64,000 nucleotides of DNA from positions 1 through 64,000 of the forward strand of contig JAEPNV010000004.1 in assembly GCA_017643215.1 (NCBI GenBank), read 5' to 3'. The stretch is from Roseibium sp. Lineage in GTDB: Bacteria > Pseudomonadota > Alphaproteobacteria > Rhizobiales > Stappiaceae. The number at the start of each line of letters is the position of its first letter. The stretch's first letter is position 1. Made by a program: the position numbers and the translations under genes. Below the pieces are notes generated by a model. It had not been told where the DNA came from, searched no databases, and saw only the letters and a program-made list of their open reading frames with translations. This document shows, piece after piece, positions 6,740 to 16,191 of this stretch.

Positions 6740-8392
6740 CTAAGGATACCATAGCCGTGCCTGGGCGGCCCCACGCTCCACGATGACATGGGAGTTGGCA
6801 AACACCCGGTAGCTGTGGCTCCAATCACCGTCCGGCCACCGGATCCGGACTTGCGCCCGTTCGGAGACCCCGAGGCCGAAATGCACAAACCCCAACTGAC
6901 CCGACGCGTGCCCGCCGCCCACTTGCACGTCGCGCACGACGGTTCGGTTGCCAATCTTGACGCTGATCCGCGCGCCAACCGCCCGGCTGTTGGGCTTTCC
7001 CGGCTGGCGCAAATCGACGGCGAGCCAATTGCCGAGGGGGCGGGGCCGTTCATCCGTTCCCGCTCCGACATTGCGGAACAGGCTGACCGGGGCGCCGCGA
7101 TTGACGACGACAAGGTCCAGGAGGCCGTCATTGTTGAAATCTGCAAGGCCCGCCCCCCGGCCACGCCGGTCAAGGGCGATCCCGGCCTCGCCGCCGACTT
7201 CCAAGAACCGGTCCGTCCACTGCCCGAGAAGCAGGTTGTCCGGATCGAAGGCGGCGAAATCCGGCATGGCCTCAACATTGCCCTTGGCGATGAAGAGGTC
7301 CCACAAGCTGTCATTGTTGACGTCCTGAAACTCCGCGTGCCAGCCCGTGGACGGGCGAAGGTCCTCGCCCGTATAGGGCCGGTGCGCCGTGGCCCCGCGA
7401 TCGAACGCGACGTCGCGATAAACGGGCACCGTTTCGTCGGCTTCGTCGTCGAGCGTCTGCAGCTTGGTGTCGCCCATGCTGGTCAGGGCGTATTCGGGAA
7501 AACCATCGACGTTGAGATCGATCGACGCGATCCCCATGCCCCAGATTTTCACCGACCGCCAGCCATCCGAGCTCCGGTATGGCCGCGGTGGGCGGTCCGC
7601 GGGAAGGGCCCAGAGCTGCTCCTGGCCGCCCCGGTAGTAGTGACGGTCATTTGAAATCCGCAAGGACGGTTCGCCCGACCGGTTCCAGTCGGTGAACATC
7701 AGCGACAGACTGCAATACCCCGGTGACAGCCGGAAAAGCTCGGAATAACCAGGCACGGTGCCCGGATCAGGACGCGCCAGGACATTGTCATGGCACGTCC
7801 CCCAGGGCGACCCGGGTGCGGACCGGTCGACGTAATTGCCGAACGCAAGCGTTGGATAAGTGGCGCCGGTTTCCCAGGTTGCCGAAAAACCCGTGGTCCA
7901 GTCCCGTCCGCCATCAAAGCCGAGGGCCCGATTGGCGACTTCGAACCGGCAATCGCCCGTGCCTTGAAGAAGCAGGTTTTCACCGAGCCTGAGGATCACG
8001 AGATCAAGGATGTCGTCGTTGTTGACGTCGAGCGGATAAGCGCCGAGGACCCGTTCGCGGTGGCGATCTGACAGGCCCGTGTCCTGCGCTTGAAACGCGA
8101 GCGGGTCTCCGGGAGAACCAGTGTTGACGTAAAGGGCCGCCGGATTTTTGCCGCCGGCCAGAAACAGGTCGGATTTCCGGTCGCCGTTGCAGTCGAAGAT
8201 CGCCACTCCGCCGCCGACGAAATACTCCCAGGGTCCGTCGTAGCTGTGAGCAAGCCCGGCTTGAACTGCCTGCTCGACAAAGCGTGGGATGGGCGCCAGG
8301 GACGGTTCATCGCGCTCACCATTTGCGTGCGACGAGCTTGCGGCCGCAAACGTCGCGGCGACCGACAGGAGAAGCGCTTGGGCCGTCCTCAT
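6740..8392 (-). CDS. CRTAC1-like exported protein with FG-GAP repeats and ASPIC/UnbV domain
   Basis: The 550-residue protein has a signal peptide (1-23, cut after SHA). Calcium-binding-like FG-GAP/VCBS repeats (DVNNDDILDLV, DLNVDGFPEY, DVNNDSLWDLF, DFNNDGLLDLV) suggest a beta-propeller, and the C-terminal ~100 residues form an ASPIC/UnbV domain (GARISV...RDVQVGGGHASGQ). Such proteins are periplasmic or extracellular; the biochemical role is generally unknown. ATG at 8392 overlaps the stop of the di-haem oxidoreductase gene (ATGA), so the two are translationally coupled and probably act together outside the cytoplasm. Possible roles are calcium-dependent surface binding or presenting a substrate to the redox partner. 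Confidence 0.85.
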   Translation of the reverse strand: MRTAQALLLSVAATFAAASSSHANGERDEPSLAPIPRFVEQAVQAGLAHSYDGPWEYFVGGGVAIFDCNGDRKSDLFLAGGKNPAALYVNTGSPGDPLAFQAQDTGLSDRHRERVLGAYPLDVNNDDILDLVILRLGENLLLQGTGDCRFEVANRALGFDGGRDWTTGFSATWETGATYPTLAFGNYVDRSAPGSPWGTCHDNVLARPDPGTVPGYSELFRLSPGYCSLSLMFTDWNRSGEPSLRISNDRHYYRGGQEQLWALPADRPPRPYRSSDGWRSVKIWGMGIASIDLNVDGFPEYALTSMGDTKLQTLDDEADETVPVYRDVAFDRGATAHRPYTGEDLRPSTGWHAEFQDVNNDSLWDLFIAKGNVEAMPDFAAFDPDNLLLGQWTDRFLEVGGEAGIALDRRGRGAGLADFNNDGLLDLVVVNRGAPVSLFRNVGAGTDERPRPLGNWLAVDLRQPGKPNSRAVGARISVKIGNRTVVRDVQVGGGHASGQLGFVHFGLGVSERAQVRIRWPDGDWSHSYRVFANSHVIVERGAAQARLWYP

Positions 8393-9813
8393 TCGGGGAT
8401 CTCCAGCGTGCGCAAGAAGGCGATCACCGATTGCCGCTCTCGTTCATCGACCGCCTCATAGGCCTTTCGGCTGCCGGTTGCCGATCCGCCATGGGCGCGG
8501 ATGACCTCGTCGAGGGTCGTCATGTCACCGCGGTGTCCATAGGGTGCCGTGCTGCCGACGCCCCAAAGCTCGGCGGTGATGAACACATCGCGGGCAACGA
8601 ACCGCTGGCTGAGCAGTTCATTGCCAAGCCGGTCATTGGCCGCATCGGCGATCTTGTGGCGCTTGAGGTCGCCAAAAAGCGGCACCAGGACCCGGCCTTC
8701 GTCATCACGGGGAAGGGTTGCGGCCCACGTCAATGTTTCAAGATCCAGGTTCAGACCGGCGCTGACATCGGCCTGGCGGAGCGTTCCGGCCCCCTCATAG
8801 GGGCCCGGATCCGCAAAAACCAGGCTGTCCAGCGGCAGATGCGGCCGGTGGCACTCCGCGCAGCCAAGATCCTGAAAGAGCTGTTCGCCGTCCGCCGCCG
8901 CCCTCTGCCAGGCCGTGGGCAAGCCTGCCGCCCGCACCGGCGGCGGCAGGGCCGCTTGCCAGGCCACGAGCGCGGACACCTGTCCGTCACTGATTTCATC
9001 GGCAATGCCATCGCCATCGAAGTCGTCCGTCCCGGTCCATTGGGCGCCGAAGCGCTCCCGCGCCTGGATGCCATGATGGTGGTTCAGCGCGTTGACCGTG
9101 AACTGGCGCAGGGACGCGAAAACTCCTTTTTGGCTGAACGGCCTGACGATCAGGTCGGCGTCGATGCCGTCCAGTCCGGACACATCCAGGGATCCGTCGG
9201 GGTGGGCCGTCAGGCGTCCGAACGAGACGTCTTTGGACGACAATTCGACAATCTCTGGTGTGCCATTGCTCCGGGCCCGGCTCAGCGCCGAGGCGCGCGC
9301 CGCCCAAAGATCGGCGGTCATTTCACGCGCCAGCAACTCGATCAGGCCCGCTCCATGCAGTGCGTTCGTGCCGCGCTCGTTGGAAAACTGGGGATCCGTC
9401 GTGTCGAAATCGGCGCTTTCAAATCCTTCCGAGACAAACACATTGGTGGTGAAATCGCCCGCGCCACCAGCGACCGGGTCGTTATGGCAGGACGCGCAGG
9501 AATTGGCGTCGAGGCCGGCGAGCCGTTGAAAGGTTTGCGGCGCGGGCCGCCGGCGTTTGGTCGGAACGATCGCTTGCGTGGCTTCCGGCCGTCCGGCGCC
9601 GTCGGCCTTGACGAACTTGCCGGTAAAAAGCCGCTCACCGAACTGGATCAGGTCGTCGAGCGGCGGCTCCGCGGCCTTCGCCATGGCGTCAAAGTCGACG
9701 TCTTGTGTCAGGACCCGTTCCGACCAGGGCGGTTGCGCTTCTGACGCCGACACCGGTCCGGCCAGACCGCAAACCGCCAGTCCGGCAAGGGCGACAAGCG
9801 GCAATCCGTTCAC
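8389..9813 (-). CDS. Di-haem oxidoreductase (putative peroxidase/thiol oxidoreductase family)
   Basis: The 474-residue exported protein has a signal peptide (1-23) and two c-type haem motifs, C106-A-S-C109-H110 and C318-A-E-C321-H322. Its C-terminal TAPYGHRGDMTTLDEVIRAH motif is typical of the DHOR family related to MauG and cytochrome c peroxidases. A DDFDGDGIADE segment (263-273) looks like a calcium loop. It should carry out periplasmic electron transfer or peroxide-driven oxidation; the substrate is unknown. GTG at 9813 is preceded by AAGGAG and overlaps the stop of the ROK regulator (GTGA); its own stop overlaps the next start. Coupling to a sugar regulator is unexpected. Confidence 0.88.
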   Translation of the reverse strand: MNGLPLVALAGLAVCGLAGPVSASEAQPPWSERVLTQDVDFDAMAKAAEPPLDDLIQFGERLFTGKFVKADGAGRPEATQAIVPTKRRRPAPQTFQRLAGLDANSCASCHNDPVAGGAGDFTTNVFVSEGFESADFDTTDPQFSNERGTNALHGAGLIELLAREMTADLWAARASALSRARSNGTPEIVELSSKDVSFGRLTAHPDGSLDVSGLDGIDADLIVRPFSQKGVFASLRQFTVNALNHHHGIQARERFGAQWTGTDDFDGDGIADEISDGQVSALVAWQAALPPPVRAAGLPTAWQRAAADGEQLFQDLGCAECHRPHLPLDSLVFADPGPYEGAGTLRQADVSAGLNLDLETLTWAATLPRDDEGRVLVPLFGDLKRHKIADAANDRLGNELLSQRFVARDVFITAELWGVGSTAPYGHRGDMTTLDEVIRAHGGSATGSRKAYEAVDERERQSVIAFLRTLEIPE

Positions 9814-11075
9814 GCGCCAACTCCTTCCGCCGCCGCGCCCGGTAACGACACGCGCGGCTCGATATCATCGCCGGTAAAGTTACGATCCATCCTGCTCATG
9901 GCCTGGGCCACCAGGCCGCGCCGGATATAGTCCTCGTTCCAGGGAAGCACATCGATCGTAAAATTCTCCCGCAGGTCCGCGACCAAGGCTTCTTCCAGGC
10001 CCTGGCGCATTGCCTCCTCCATGAAGGCAAAGGCCCGCATGGCCGCTCCTGTCAGGACAATGGTCTTCGGATCGATCAGCGCGACGATGCGGGCAAGCCC
10101 GTAGCCAAGAACATGGCCGGCATCGTGGAAGGCCTGCAGGGCGTCGGCGTCGTTGGCTGCCGCGCGGTCGATCAGTCGGGTAAGGCTCGCGACACCGGCC
10201 TTGATGTCCGTCGGATCGGTCGTTTCGGGCAGCCGGCTGGCTGCCCGGACCAGCGCATAATCTGACAAATACGCCTCAAGACAGCCCCTTTTTCCGCACC
10301 GGCATAGGGCACCGCCCGGAATGTGATTGGCATGCCCGAATTCGGCGGCGGTGCCGTTCGCGCCGGCAAAAAGGCGTCCGTCAAGATAGAGCCCCATCCC
10401 GACCCCGTAGTCGAGCATGACAACAGCGAATGTACCACTGTAGCGCTCCGGATCAGACCAATGGAGCGCTTCCGTGATCATGTTCGTATCGTTGGAGATA
10501 AGACAATCGGCATGAAAGGCCTCTTCCAGCGGGCCGACGATGGGGATCTTGCGCCCGGCAAAGGCCGGACTCCAGACAACGAGCCCCGCGTCGGTTTCGA
10601 CCACACCTTGCGCGGCAACGCCGATTTCCTGAACCTTGTCGGCCGATGCGCCGGCTTCATTGAGGAACCGCCTCACCGCGCCGACCAGGGTGGACGGAAA
10701 ATTGGCGGCATCGGCGTGCGCGCTTTCAAATGGTACCCGCTTGGAAAAAAACGTTTCGCCAGCGAAATTGGTCAGGGACAGATCGATCGTGTTCACCGAG
10801 ATCCGGATGCTGACGACGCAGGCCGCATCCGGGTTGAGGCGCAGGAGAGACCGGGGCCGGCCGCGGGCTTGCGGGGCTTTTGGTTCGTCGCTTTCGATTC
10901 CCTCGATCAGGCCGTGATCCAGAAGGTCCGATGTGATCGCCGTGACCGTTGCCGGGCTCAGTTTGGTGATGTGTCCAAGATCGATGCGCGCCATCGGCCC
11001 TTTGCGGCGCAAGGTCTGCAAAATGATGCTTCGATTCTGTTTCCGGATTTGATCCCGGTCTGCCTTGCGTGCCAT
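9810..11075 (-). CDS. xylR: ROK-family transcriptional regulator of xylose use (XylR type)
   Basis: The 421-residue protein has an N-terminal winged helix-turn-helix (about residues 14-60) and a ROK domain with the zinc motif CRCGKRGCLEAY. ROK repressors release DNA on sugar binding. It is divergent from xylFHG-xylBA, so xylose is the likely inducer. I chose ATG at 11075 (MARKADRD...) because the open frame upstream is lysine/arginine-rich and unlike the family. The gene overlaps the downstream di-haem oxidoreductase by four bases, so regulator and exported proteins are likely cotranscribed. An A/T-rich dyad at 11215-11243 is its likely operator. Confidence 0.88.
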   Translation of the reverse strand: MARKADRDQIRKQNRSIILQTLRRKGPMARIDLGHITKLSPATVTAITSDLLDHGLIEGIESDEPKAPQARGRPRSLLRLNPDAACVVSIRISVNTIDLSLTNFAGETFFSKRVPFESAHADAANFPSTLVGAVRRFLNEAGASADKVQEIGVAAQGVVETDAGLVVWSPAFAGRKIPIVGPLEEAFHADCLISNDTNMITEALHWSDPERYSGTFAVVMLDYGVGMGLYLDGRLFAGANGTAAEFGHANHIPGGALCRCGKRGCLEAYLSDYALVRAASRLPETTDPTDIKAGVASLTRLIDRAAANDADALQAFHDAGHVLGYGLARIVALIDPKTIVLTGAAMRAFAFMEEAMRQGLEEALVADLRENFTIDVLPWNEDYIRRGLVAQAMSRMDRNFTGDDIEPRVSLPGAAAEGVGA

Positions 11076-11172
11076 CCTCGCGCCGCTCTTCTTGTTGTAG
11101 TTTCCTCGTAACCGCCGGTTTTCCGGTCTTTTTTGGTCCAGCCGCCGTCTTTTTTTGTAGTGGGTCCGGCTT

Positions 11173-11243
11173 GTTTTGCAAAACCATGTTGACAGGCGAT
11201 CCGCTTTTGAGCAATTATTTTTTTCGGATGCCAAAAAAAATAA
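11173..11243 (+). promoter_or_regulatory. xylF promoter with ROK-type operator
   Basis: TTGACA at 11189-11194 is followed, after 17-18 bases, by an A/T-rich -10 region (around 11212-11218). The dyad TTATTTTTTT (11215-11224) and AAAAAAAATAA (11233-11243), separated by CGGATGCC, overlaps it and resembles operators of ROK repressors such as Mlc/NagC (TTATTT...AAATAA). A second perfect palindrome, GTTTTGCAAAAC (11173-11184), lies just upstream of the -35. Repression by XylR and one further regulator is inferred. Confidence 0.6.
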
Positions 11244-11343
11244 GAAGCGTGGCATTTGCGCAGGATGCTTTCAAACGTGTCCTGTGGAGGAGATAAAAGG
11301 CGCGGCTGTTCGATTGGCGGCGCCAATTGGAGGAAACATCGCA

Positions 11344-12375
11344 ATGCGTAAACTAACCACACTTTTGGCAGGTGCGCTTCTGACCGCCACCGCTTTGACC
11401 GCCGCGCAGGCCGAAGACATCGTCGTCGGCGTAAGCTGGTCCAATTTCCAGGAAGAGCGTTGGAAGACGGATGAAGCGGCCATCAAGGGCGCCCTTGAAG
11501 CTGGCGGCGCCCAGTACATCTCCGCGGACGCACAGAGCTCTTCGGCAAAGCAGTTGTCGGACATTGAAGCGCTGATCGCCCAAGGCGCGAATGCGTTGAT
11601 CATTCTGGCCCAGGACGCGCAGGCTATCGGCCCGGCGGTCCAGGCTGCCGCCGATGAGGGCATCCCGGTTGTCGGCTACGACCGCCTGATTGAAGACCCG
11701 CGGGCGTTCTACCTGACCTTCGACAACATTGAAGTGGGCCGCATGCAGGCACGTGAGGTCCTGAAGGCCGCACCCGAAGGCAACTATGTCATGATCAAGG
11801 GATCGGCCCAGGACCCGAATGCGGACTTCCTGCGCGGTGGTCAGCAGGAAATCCTGCAGGACGCGCTCGACAGCGGCAAGATCACGATCGTTGGCGAGGC
11901 CTATACGGATGGCTGGCTGCCGGCGAACGCGCAGCGCAATATGGAACAGATCCTCACCGCAAATGACAACAAAGTTGACGCCGTCGTGGCGTCGAACGAC
12001 GGAACCGCTGGTGGTGTTGTCGCTGCGCTGACGGCTCAGGGAATGGAAGGTATCCCCGTTTCCGGACAAGACGGTGACCATGCGGCGCTGAACCGTGTCG
12101 CCAAGGGCACCCAGACCGTTTCCGTCTGGAAAGACGCCCGTGAACTCGGTAAGGCCGCCGGCGAAATCGCCGTTGCCATGGCCGGTGGTACGTCCATGTC
12201 CGACATTTCCGGTGCCGGCAGCTGGACATCGCCCGGCGGCACCGCGCTGATGGCCCGGTTCCTGGCCCCGGTTCCGATCACGAAGGACAATCTGTCCGTC
12301 GTTGTGGATGCCGGCTGGATCACCAAGGACGCCCTGTGTCAGGGCGTTGAGGGCGGCCCGGCTCCCTGTAACTGA
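11344..12375 (+). CDS. xylF: D-xylose ABC transporter substrate-binding protein XylF
   Basis: The 343-residue periplasmic sugar-binding protein has a signal peptide (1-23, cut after AQA) and a type I (Peripla_BP_4) fold (ANALIILAQDAQAIGPAVQA; VVASNDGTAGG; VSGQDGDHAAL). It captures xylose for the XylHG transporter. ATG at 11344 follows GGAGG. It is first in xylFHG; a strong hairpin after its stop (12397-12419) probably protects its mRNA, giving more binding protein than permease. The nearby xylBA and ROK gene support xylose over ribose or fructose. Confidence 0.93.
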   Translation: MRKLTTLLAGALLTATALTAAQAEDIVVGVSWSNFQEERWKTDEAAIKGALEAGGAQYISADAQSSSAKQLSDIEALIAQGANALIILAQDAQAIGPAVQAAADEGIPVVGYDRLIEDPRAFYLTFDNIEVGRMQAREVLKAAPEGNYVMIKGSAQDPNADFLRGGQQEILQDALDSGKITIVGEAYTDGWLPANAQRNMEQILTANDNKVDAVVASNDGTAGGVVAALTAQGMEGIPVSGQDGDHAALNRVAKGTQTVSVWKDARELGKAAGEIAVAMAGGTSMSDISGAGSWTSPGGTALMARFLAPVPITKDNLSVVVDAGWITKDALCQGVEGGPAPCN

Positions 12376-12396
12376 TCCCCGATACGCATTGCGCGC

Positions 12397-12419
12397 GGCC
12401 CCGGCGTTCGACCGGGGCC
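12397..12419 (+). other. Intercistronic hairpin between xylF and xylH
   Basis: GGCCCCGG (12397-12404) pairs with CCGGGGCC (12412-12419) around a seven-base loop and is not followed by a T run. It is more likely an mRNA-stabilising stem than a terminator, as is common after binding-protein genes. Confidence 0.6.
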
Positions 12420-12505
12420 CGCATCCGGTGAGTTGGCCAAGAGCCGATTTGCCTCCGGGTAAGACCACCCGATGCCCAAGACTGGTCTCCTGAAGGAGTA
12501 GTTCC

Positions 12506-13801
12506 ATGTTGGAAACTGCCATGTCCGGGTCAAAGACCCCGACGGCCCGCAGTATGTTTTCTGCGTTACAACTTGACACGCGTCTTCTGGGCATGATCGG
12601 CGCATTTGTCGTTCTATGCCTGGTTTTTGATTTCGTGACCGACGGCCGGTTTCTCACGCCGCGAAACGTCTTCAATTTGACGATTCAGACAGTGTCCGTG
12701 GCCATTATGGCGACCGGAATGGTCTTTGTGATCGTCACGCGGAACATCGATCTGTCGGTCGGATCGCTGCTTGCGACCTGCTCCGCCATGATGGCGATGG
12801 CGCAGACCCTTGTCACTCCGGAGTGGCTCGGCCTAGGACTGAACCACCCGCTGACGATGCCGGTCGCGATCCTGGTCGGCCTGACGACAGGCCTTGTTAT
12901 TGGCGGCTTTCACGGCTGGCTCATCGGCTATCTGGGAATTCCCGCGTTCATCGTCACGCTCGGCGGCCTTCTCGTCTGGCGGAACGTGGCCTGGTACTTG
13001 ACCAACGGCCAGACCATCGGTCCGCTCGACGAGAATTTCCAGCTGTTCGGCGGCATCAACGGCACGTTGGGCGAAAGCTGGAGCTGGATTGTGGGTGTGA
13101 TCGCCGTCGCCGCTGCGGTCTACGTTCTGTTTCAAGCGCGGCGCGCCAAGATTTCGCACGAATTCCCGGTCAAGCCGCTCTGGGCGGAAGTGGTTCTCGG
13201 GATGATCATTTCCGGAACGATCCTGGGCTTTATCGCGGTTCTGAATGCCTATGAAATCCCCGGACCCCGGCTGAAACGGATGTTCGAGGCACGGGGCGAG
13301 GTTTTGCCTGACGGGTTTACGGCTGGCTACGGTTTGCCGGTTTCGGTTCTGGTCCTGATTATCGTTGCCGTGGTCATGACCATGATTGCCCGCCGCACAC
13401 GGCTGGGCCGGTACATTTTCGCGGCCGGAGGCAATCCGGACGCAGCGTCCTTGTCCGGTATCAACACCCGCTTCCTGACCGTCAAGGTCTTCGCCATGAT
13501 GGGTGTCTTGTGCGCCATTTCGGCCATCGTGGCGTCGTCCCGCCAAACCTTCCATTCCAACGATATCGGGACGCTGGACGAATTGCGCGTCATCGCGGCC
13601 GCGGTGATCGGAGGCACGGCTCTGTCGGGAGGCGTGGGGACGATCTATGGCGCGATCCTCGGCGCTCTGATCATGCAGTCGCTTCAATCGGGCATGGCGA
13701 TGGTCGGTGTGGATGCGCCGCTGCAAAACATCGTGGTCGGCATCGTTCTTGTCGTCGCAGTCCTCGTCGACATCATTTACCGCAAACGCACGGGAGATTG
13801 A
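12506..13801 (+). CDS. xylH: Xylose ABC transporter permease XylH
   Basis: The 431-residue inner-membrane permease belongs to the ribose/xylose (BPD_transp_2) family. Around ten hydrophobic segments are visible. The family signature is seen near [14 protein letters not shown] and [20 protein letters not shown], with the glycine-rich end [23 protein letters not shown]. Length matches XylH-type permeases, which are longer than RbsC. ATG at 12506 follows GAAGGAG. It pairs with XylG, whose gene starts five bases after this stop. Confidence 0.93.
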   Translation: MLETAMSGSKTPTARSMFSALQLDTRLLGMIGAFVVLCLVFDFVTDGRFLTPRNVFNLTIQTVSVAIMATGMVFVIVTRNIDLSVGSLLATCSAMMAMAQTLVTPEWLGLGLNHPLTMPVAILVGLTTGLVIGGFHGWLIGYLGIPAFIVTLGGLLVWRNVAWYLTNGQTIGPLDENFQLFGGINGTLGESWSWIVGVIAVAAAVYVLFQARRAKISHEFPVKPLWAEVVLGMIISGTILGFIAVLNAYEIPGPRLKRMFEARGEVLPDGFTAGYGLPVSVLVLIIVAVVMTMIARRTRLGRYIFAAGGNPDAASLSGINTRFLTVKVFAMMGVLCAISAIVASSRQTFHSNDIGTLDELRVIAAAVIGGTALSGGVGTIYGAILGALIMQSLQSGMAMVGVDAPLQNIVVGIVLVVAVLVDIIYRKRTGD

Positions 13802-13806
13802 TCACC

Positions 13807-14592
13807 ATGACTCCCCTTGTTGACTTAAAGGAAATCTGCGTCTCGTTCGGCGGGATACATGCGGTGGACCATGCGTCCGTCACGCTTTATCCCGGTGAGG
13901 TCGTTGGCTTGCTTGGCCACAATGGCGCTGGAAAATCGACGCTGATCAAAGTGCTTTCCGGCGCCTATCGGGCGGACAGCGGGGAAATCCTGATCGACGG
14001 CAAGCCTGCCACGATCCAAAGCCCGCGGGACGCGCGCGATTACAACATCGAGACGATCTACCAGACACTGGCCCTGGCCGACAATCTGGATGCCGCGTCG
14101 AACCTCTTTCTTGGCCGCGAATTGGTGACGCCGCTCGGGTTCGTCGATGACGATGCCATGGAGGCCGAAACGCGCAAGATCATGGGCCGGCTCAATCCCA
14201 ATTTCCGGAAGTTCAAAGCACCCGTGAAGGCACTTTCGGGCGGTCAGCGCCAGTCGGTCGCCATTGCCCGGGCGGTCTATTTCAACGCCCGGATACTGAT
14301 CATGGATGAACCGACCGCCGCTCTCGGCGTTCAAGAAACCAAGATGGTGACGGAGCTTATCCAGGAACTGAAGAAACAGGGCCTCGGCATTTTCCTGATC
14401 GACCACGACATCCACCAGGTCAAGGAGATGTGTGATCGTGCGGCTGTCATGAAAAACGGCCAGGTTGTCGGCACCGTCAATGTCGACAAGGTCAGTGAGG
14501 ACGACCTCTTGGGAATGATCATTCTCGGCAAATGCCCGCCGGGCGCAATTCCAGGACCAGGTGCGATCAATCCGGAAGTCGCCGCCGCGTGA
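13807..14592 (+). CDS. xylG: Xylose ABC transporter ATP-binding protein XylG (single ABC domain)
   Basis: The 261-residue ATPase has Walker [10 protein letters not shown] (about residues 37-45), signature LSGGQRQ and Walker B ILIMDEP. E. coli XylG is a tandem of two ABC domains; this one has a single domain like rhizobial XylG/FrcA, so a homodimer is expected. I chose ATG at 13807, five bases after xylH; the open frame upstream is antisense-like noise inside xylH. A terminator-like hairpin lies before xylB. Confidence 0.93.
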   Translation: MTPLVDLKEICVSFGGIHAVDHASVTLYPGEVVGLLGHNGAGKSTLIKVLSGAYRADSGEILIDGKPATIQSPRDARDYNIETIYQTLALADNLDAASNLFLGRELVTPLGFVDDDAMEAETRKIMGRLNPNFRKFKAPVKALSGGQRQSVAIARAVYFNARILIMDEPTAALGVQETKMVTELIQELKKQGLGIFLIDHDIHQVKEMCDRAAVMKNGQVVGTVNVDKVSEDDLLGMIILGKCPPGAIPGPGAINPEVAAA

Positions 14593-14678
14593 CCATCAGC
14601 GCGCCACGTTGTCCGGCCCCCGCCGCGCGAAGGCAATGTGGACAACAAGCGTCGGGTTGATGGCCTCAACTTCGATCG

Positions 14679-14706
14679 GTGCCGGGATCATCCGGCACTC
14701 TTTTTT
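14679..14706 (+). terminator. Terminator or attenuator between xylG and xylB
   Basis: GTGCCGG (14679-14685), loop GATCAT, CCGGCAC (14692-14698), then TCTTTTTT. It lies only 24 bases before the xylB start, so it may partly uncouple transporter from catabolic genes. Confidence 0.75.
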
Positions 14707-14729
14707 GGTCTTTATGAGGGGCGTACCTC

Positions 14730-16181
14730 ATGTATATCGGTCTCGACATCGGAACCAGTTCGGTCAAGGCGATCATCATCGATGATGAACAGCGTCTGGT
14801 AGGCTCCGCGAGCGCGGATTTGACCGTCGAGCGCCCGCACCCGGGTTGGTCCGAGCAGGATCCGGAGAGCTGGTGGACAGCATGTGAAACCGTGCTCGAC
14901 GCCCTCCATGAGCGCTTGCCTGGGGAACTGCCCGGTGTGCGCGGGATCGGCCTGTCGGGCCATATGCATGGCGCTACGCTGCTTGGCGCTGACGACCGGC
15001 CCTTGCGCCCCTGCATCTTGTGGAACGACGGCCGCTCGGCGCAGCAATGCGCGGATCTGGAAGCCGGCGAACCCAAATTCCTGTCCCTTGGCGGCAACCG
15101 GGTCATGCCGGGCTTCACCGCCCCAAAGCTGCAATGGGTGCGCGAGACCGAACCTGATGTGTTCGAAAAGCTCGCCAAGGTGCTTTTACCGAAAGACTAT
15201 GTCCGGCTGAAACTGACCGGCGACCATGTCTCGGACATGTCCGACAGCGCCGGAACGCTCTGGATGGATGTTGCGGCGCGCGACTGGTCGGAGGATCTTC
15301 TTCACGCGACAGGTTTGACCCGGGCGCACATGCCGCGGCTTGTTGAAGGCTCGGAAGTCTCTGGCCGTTTGCGGTCTGAGCTTTGCAAGCGCTGGGGTAT
15401 GGAATCAGCGCCCGTCGTAGCTGGCGGCGGAGGGGACAATGCCGCGTCGGCCTGCGGGGTCGGGGCCGTGACACCGGGCTCCGCCTTCGTGTCGCTTGGG
15501 ACCTCAGGCGTCTTGTTCGTAACCAACGACCGGTTTTCGCCGAATGTGGAAAGCGCGGTCCACGCCTTTTGTCATGCCGTCCCGGAGACCTGGCATCAGA
15601 TGGGCGTGATCCTGTCGGCAACGGACAGCCTGAACTGGCTGGCCCGCACGCTTGGCAAAGACCCCGCCGCGCTGACCTCCGCCCTTGGCGCCGTCAGCCG
15701 TCCGTCCGAGGTCATCTTTTTGCCCTATCTTGGCGGCGAACGGACCCCCCACAACGATGTGGCCGTCCGCGCCGGGTTTTTCGGCATGTCCCATGGGACG
15801 GACCAGGATGAGGTCACGCACGCGGTGCTCGACGGGGTCGCCTTCGCGCTGAAGGATTGCCTGGTTGCGTTAGGCACGGCGGGAACGACAATCGAGCGGG
15901 TGCTTGCCGTCGGTGGCGGCTCCCGGTCCGACGTCTGGCTTGAAATCATCGCCAGTGTGCTCGCCGTTCCGGTCGATGTGCCCGAAGATGGCGATTTCGG
16001 CGCGTCGCTCGGCGCGGCGCGGCTGGGTCAGGCCGCCGCTCTTGGAACGACGGACGGCGTGTTTTCACCGCCGCCCCTTGCAAAGACCATCCACCCCCGC
16101 GCCGATCTGACGGCATCCTATGCCGACGCCTATGTTCGTTGGCGCACGCTCTATCCGGCGTTGAAACAGGCCGGTTTTTAA
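14730..16181 (+). CDS. xylB: Xylulokinase
   Basis: The 483-residue FGGY-family kinase phosphorylates D-xylulose to xylulose 5-phosphate for the pentose phosphate pathway. The N-terminal phosphate loop ([11 protein letters not shown]) and the second-domain motif [14 protein letters not shown] are clear. Length fits XylB. The start at 14730 gives the expected MYIGLDIGT beginning. It lies between xylG and xylA on the same strand, ten bases before xylA. Confidence 0.95.
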   Translation: MYIGLDIGTSSVKAIIIDDEQRLVGSASADLTVERPHPGWSEQDPESWWTACETVLDALHERLPGELPGVRGIGLSGHMHGATLLGADDRPLRPCILWNDGRSAQQCADLEAGEPKFLSLGGNRVMPGFTAPKLQWVRETEPDVFEKLAKVLLPKDYVRLKLTGDHVSDMSDSAGTLWMDVAARDWSEDLLHATGLTRAHMPRLVEGSEVSGRLRSELCKRWGMESAPVVAGGGGDNAASACGVGAVTPGSAFVSLGTSGVLFVTNDRFSPNVESAVHAFCHAVPETWHQMGVILSATDSLNWLARTLGKDPAALTSALGAVSRPSEVIFLPYLGGERTPHNDVAVRAGFFGMSHGTDQDEVTHAVLDGVAFALKDCLVALGTAGTTIERVLAVGGGSRSDVWLEIIASVLAVPVDVPEDGDFGASLGAARLGQAAALGTTDGVFSPPPLAKTIHPRADLTASYADAYVRWRTLYPALKQAGF

Positions 16182-16191
16182 GGAGACCCCC

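Noticed and set aside
8284-9744. 486-codon plus-strand open frame opposite the di-haem oxidoreductase
   Set aside because: The minus strand carries two haem motifs, a signal peptide and coupled starts; the plus product has no recognisable features.
11076-11255. Extended N-terminus (60 extra residues) for XylR
   Set aside because: The added sequence is lysine/arginine-rich, crosses the xylF promoter dyads and is not expected in ROK proteins; ATG 11075 gives the normal start.
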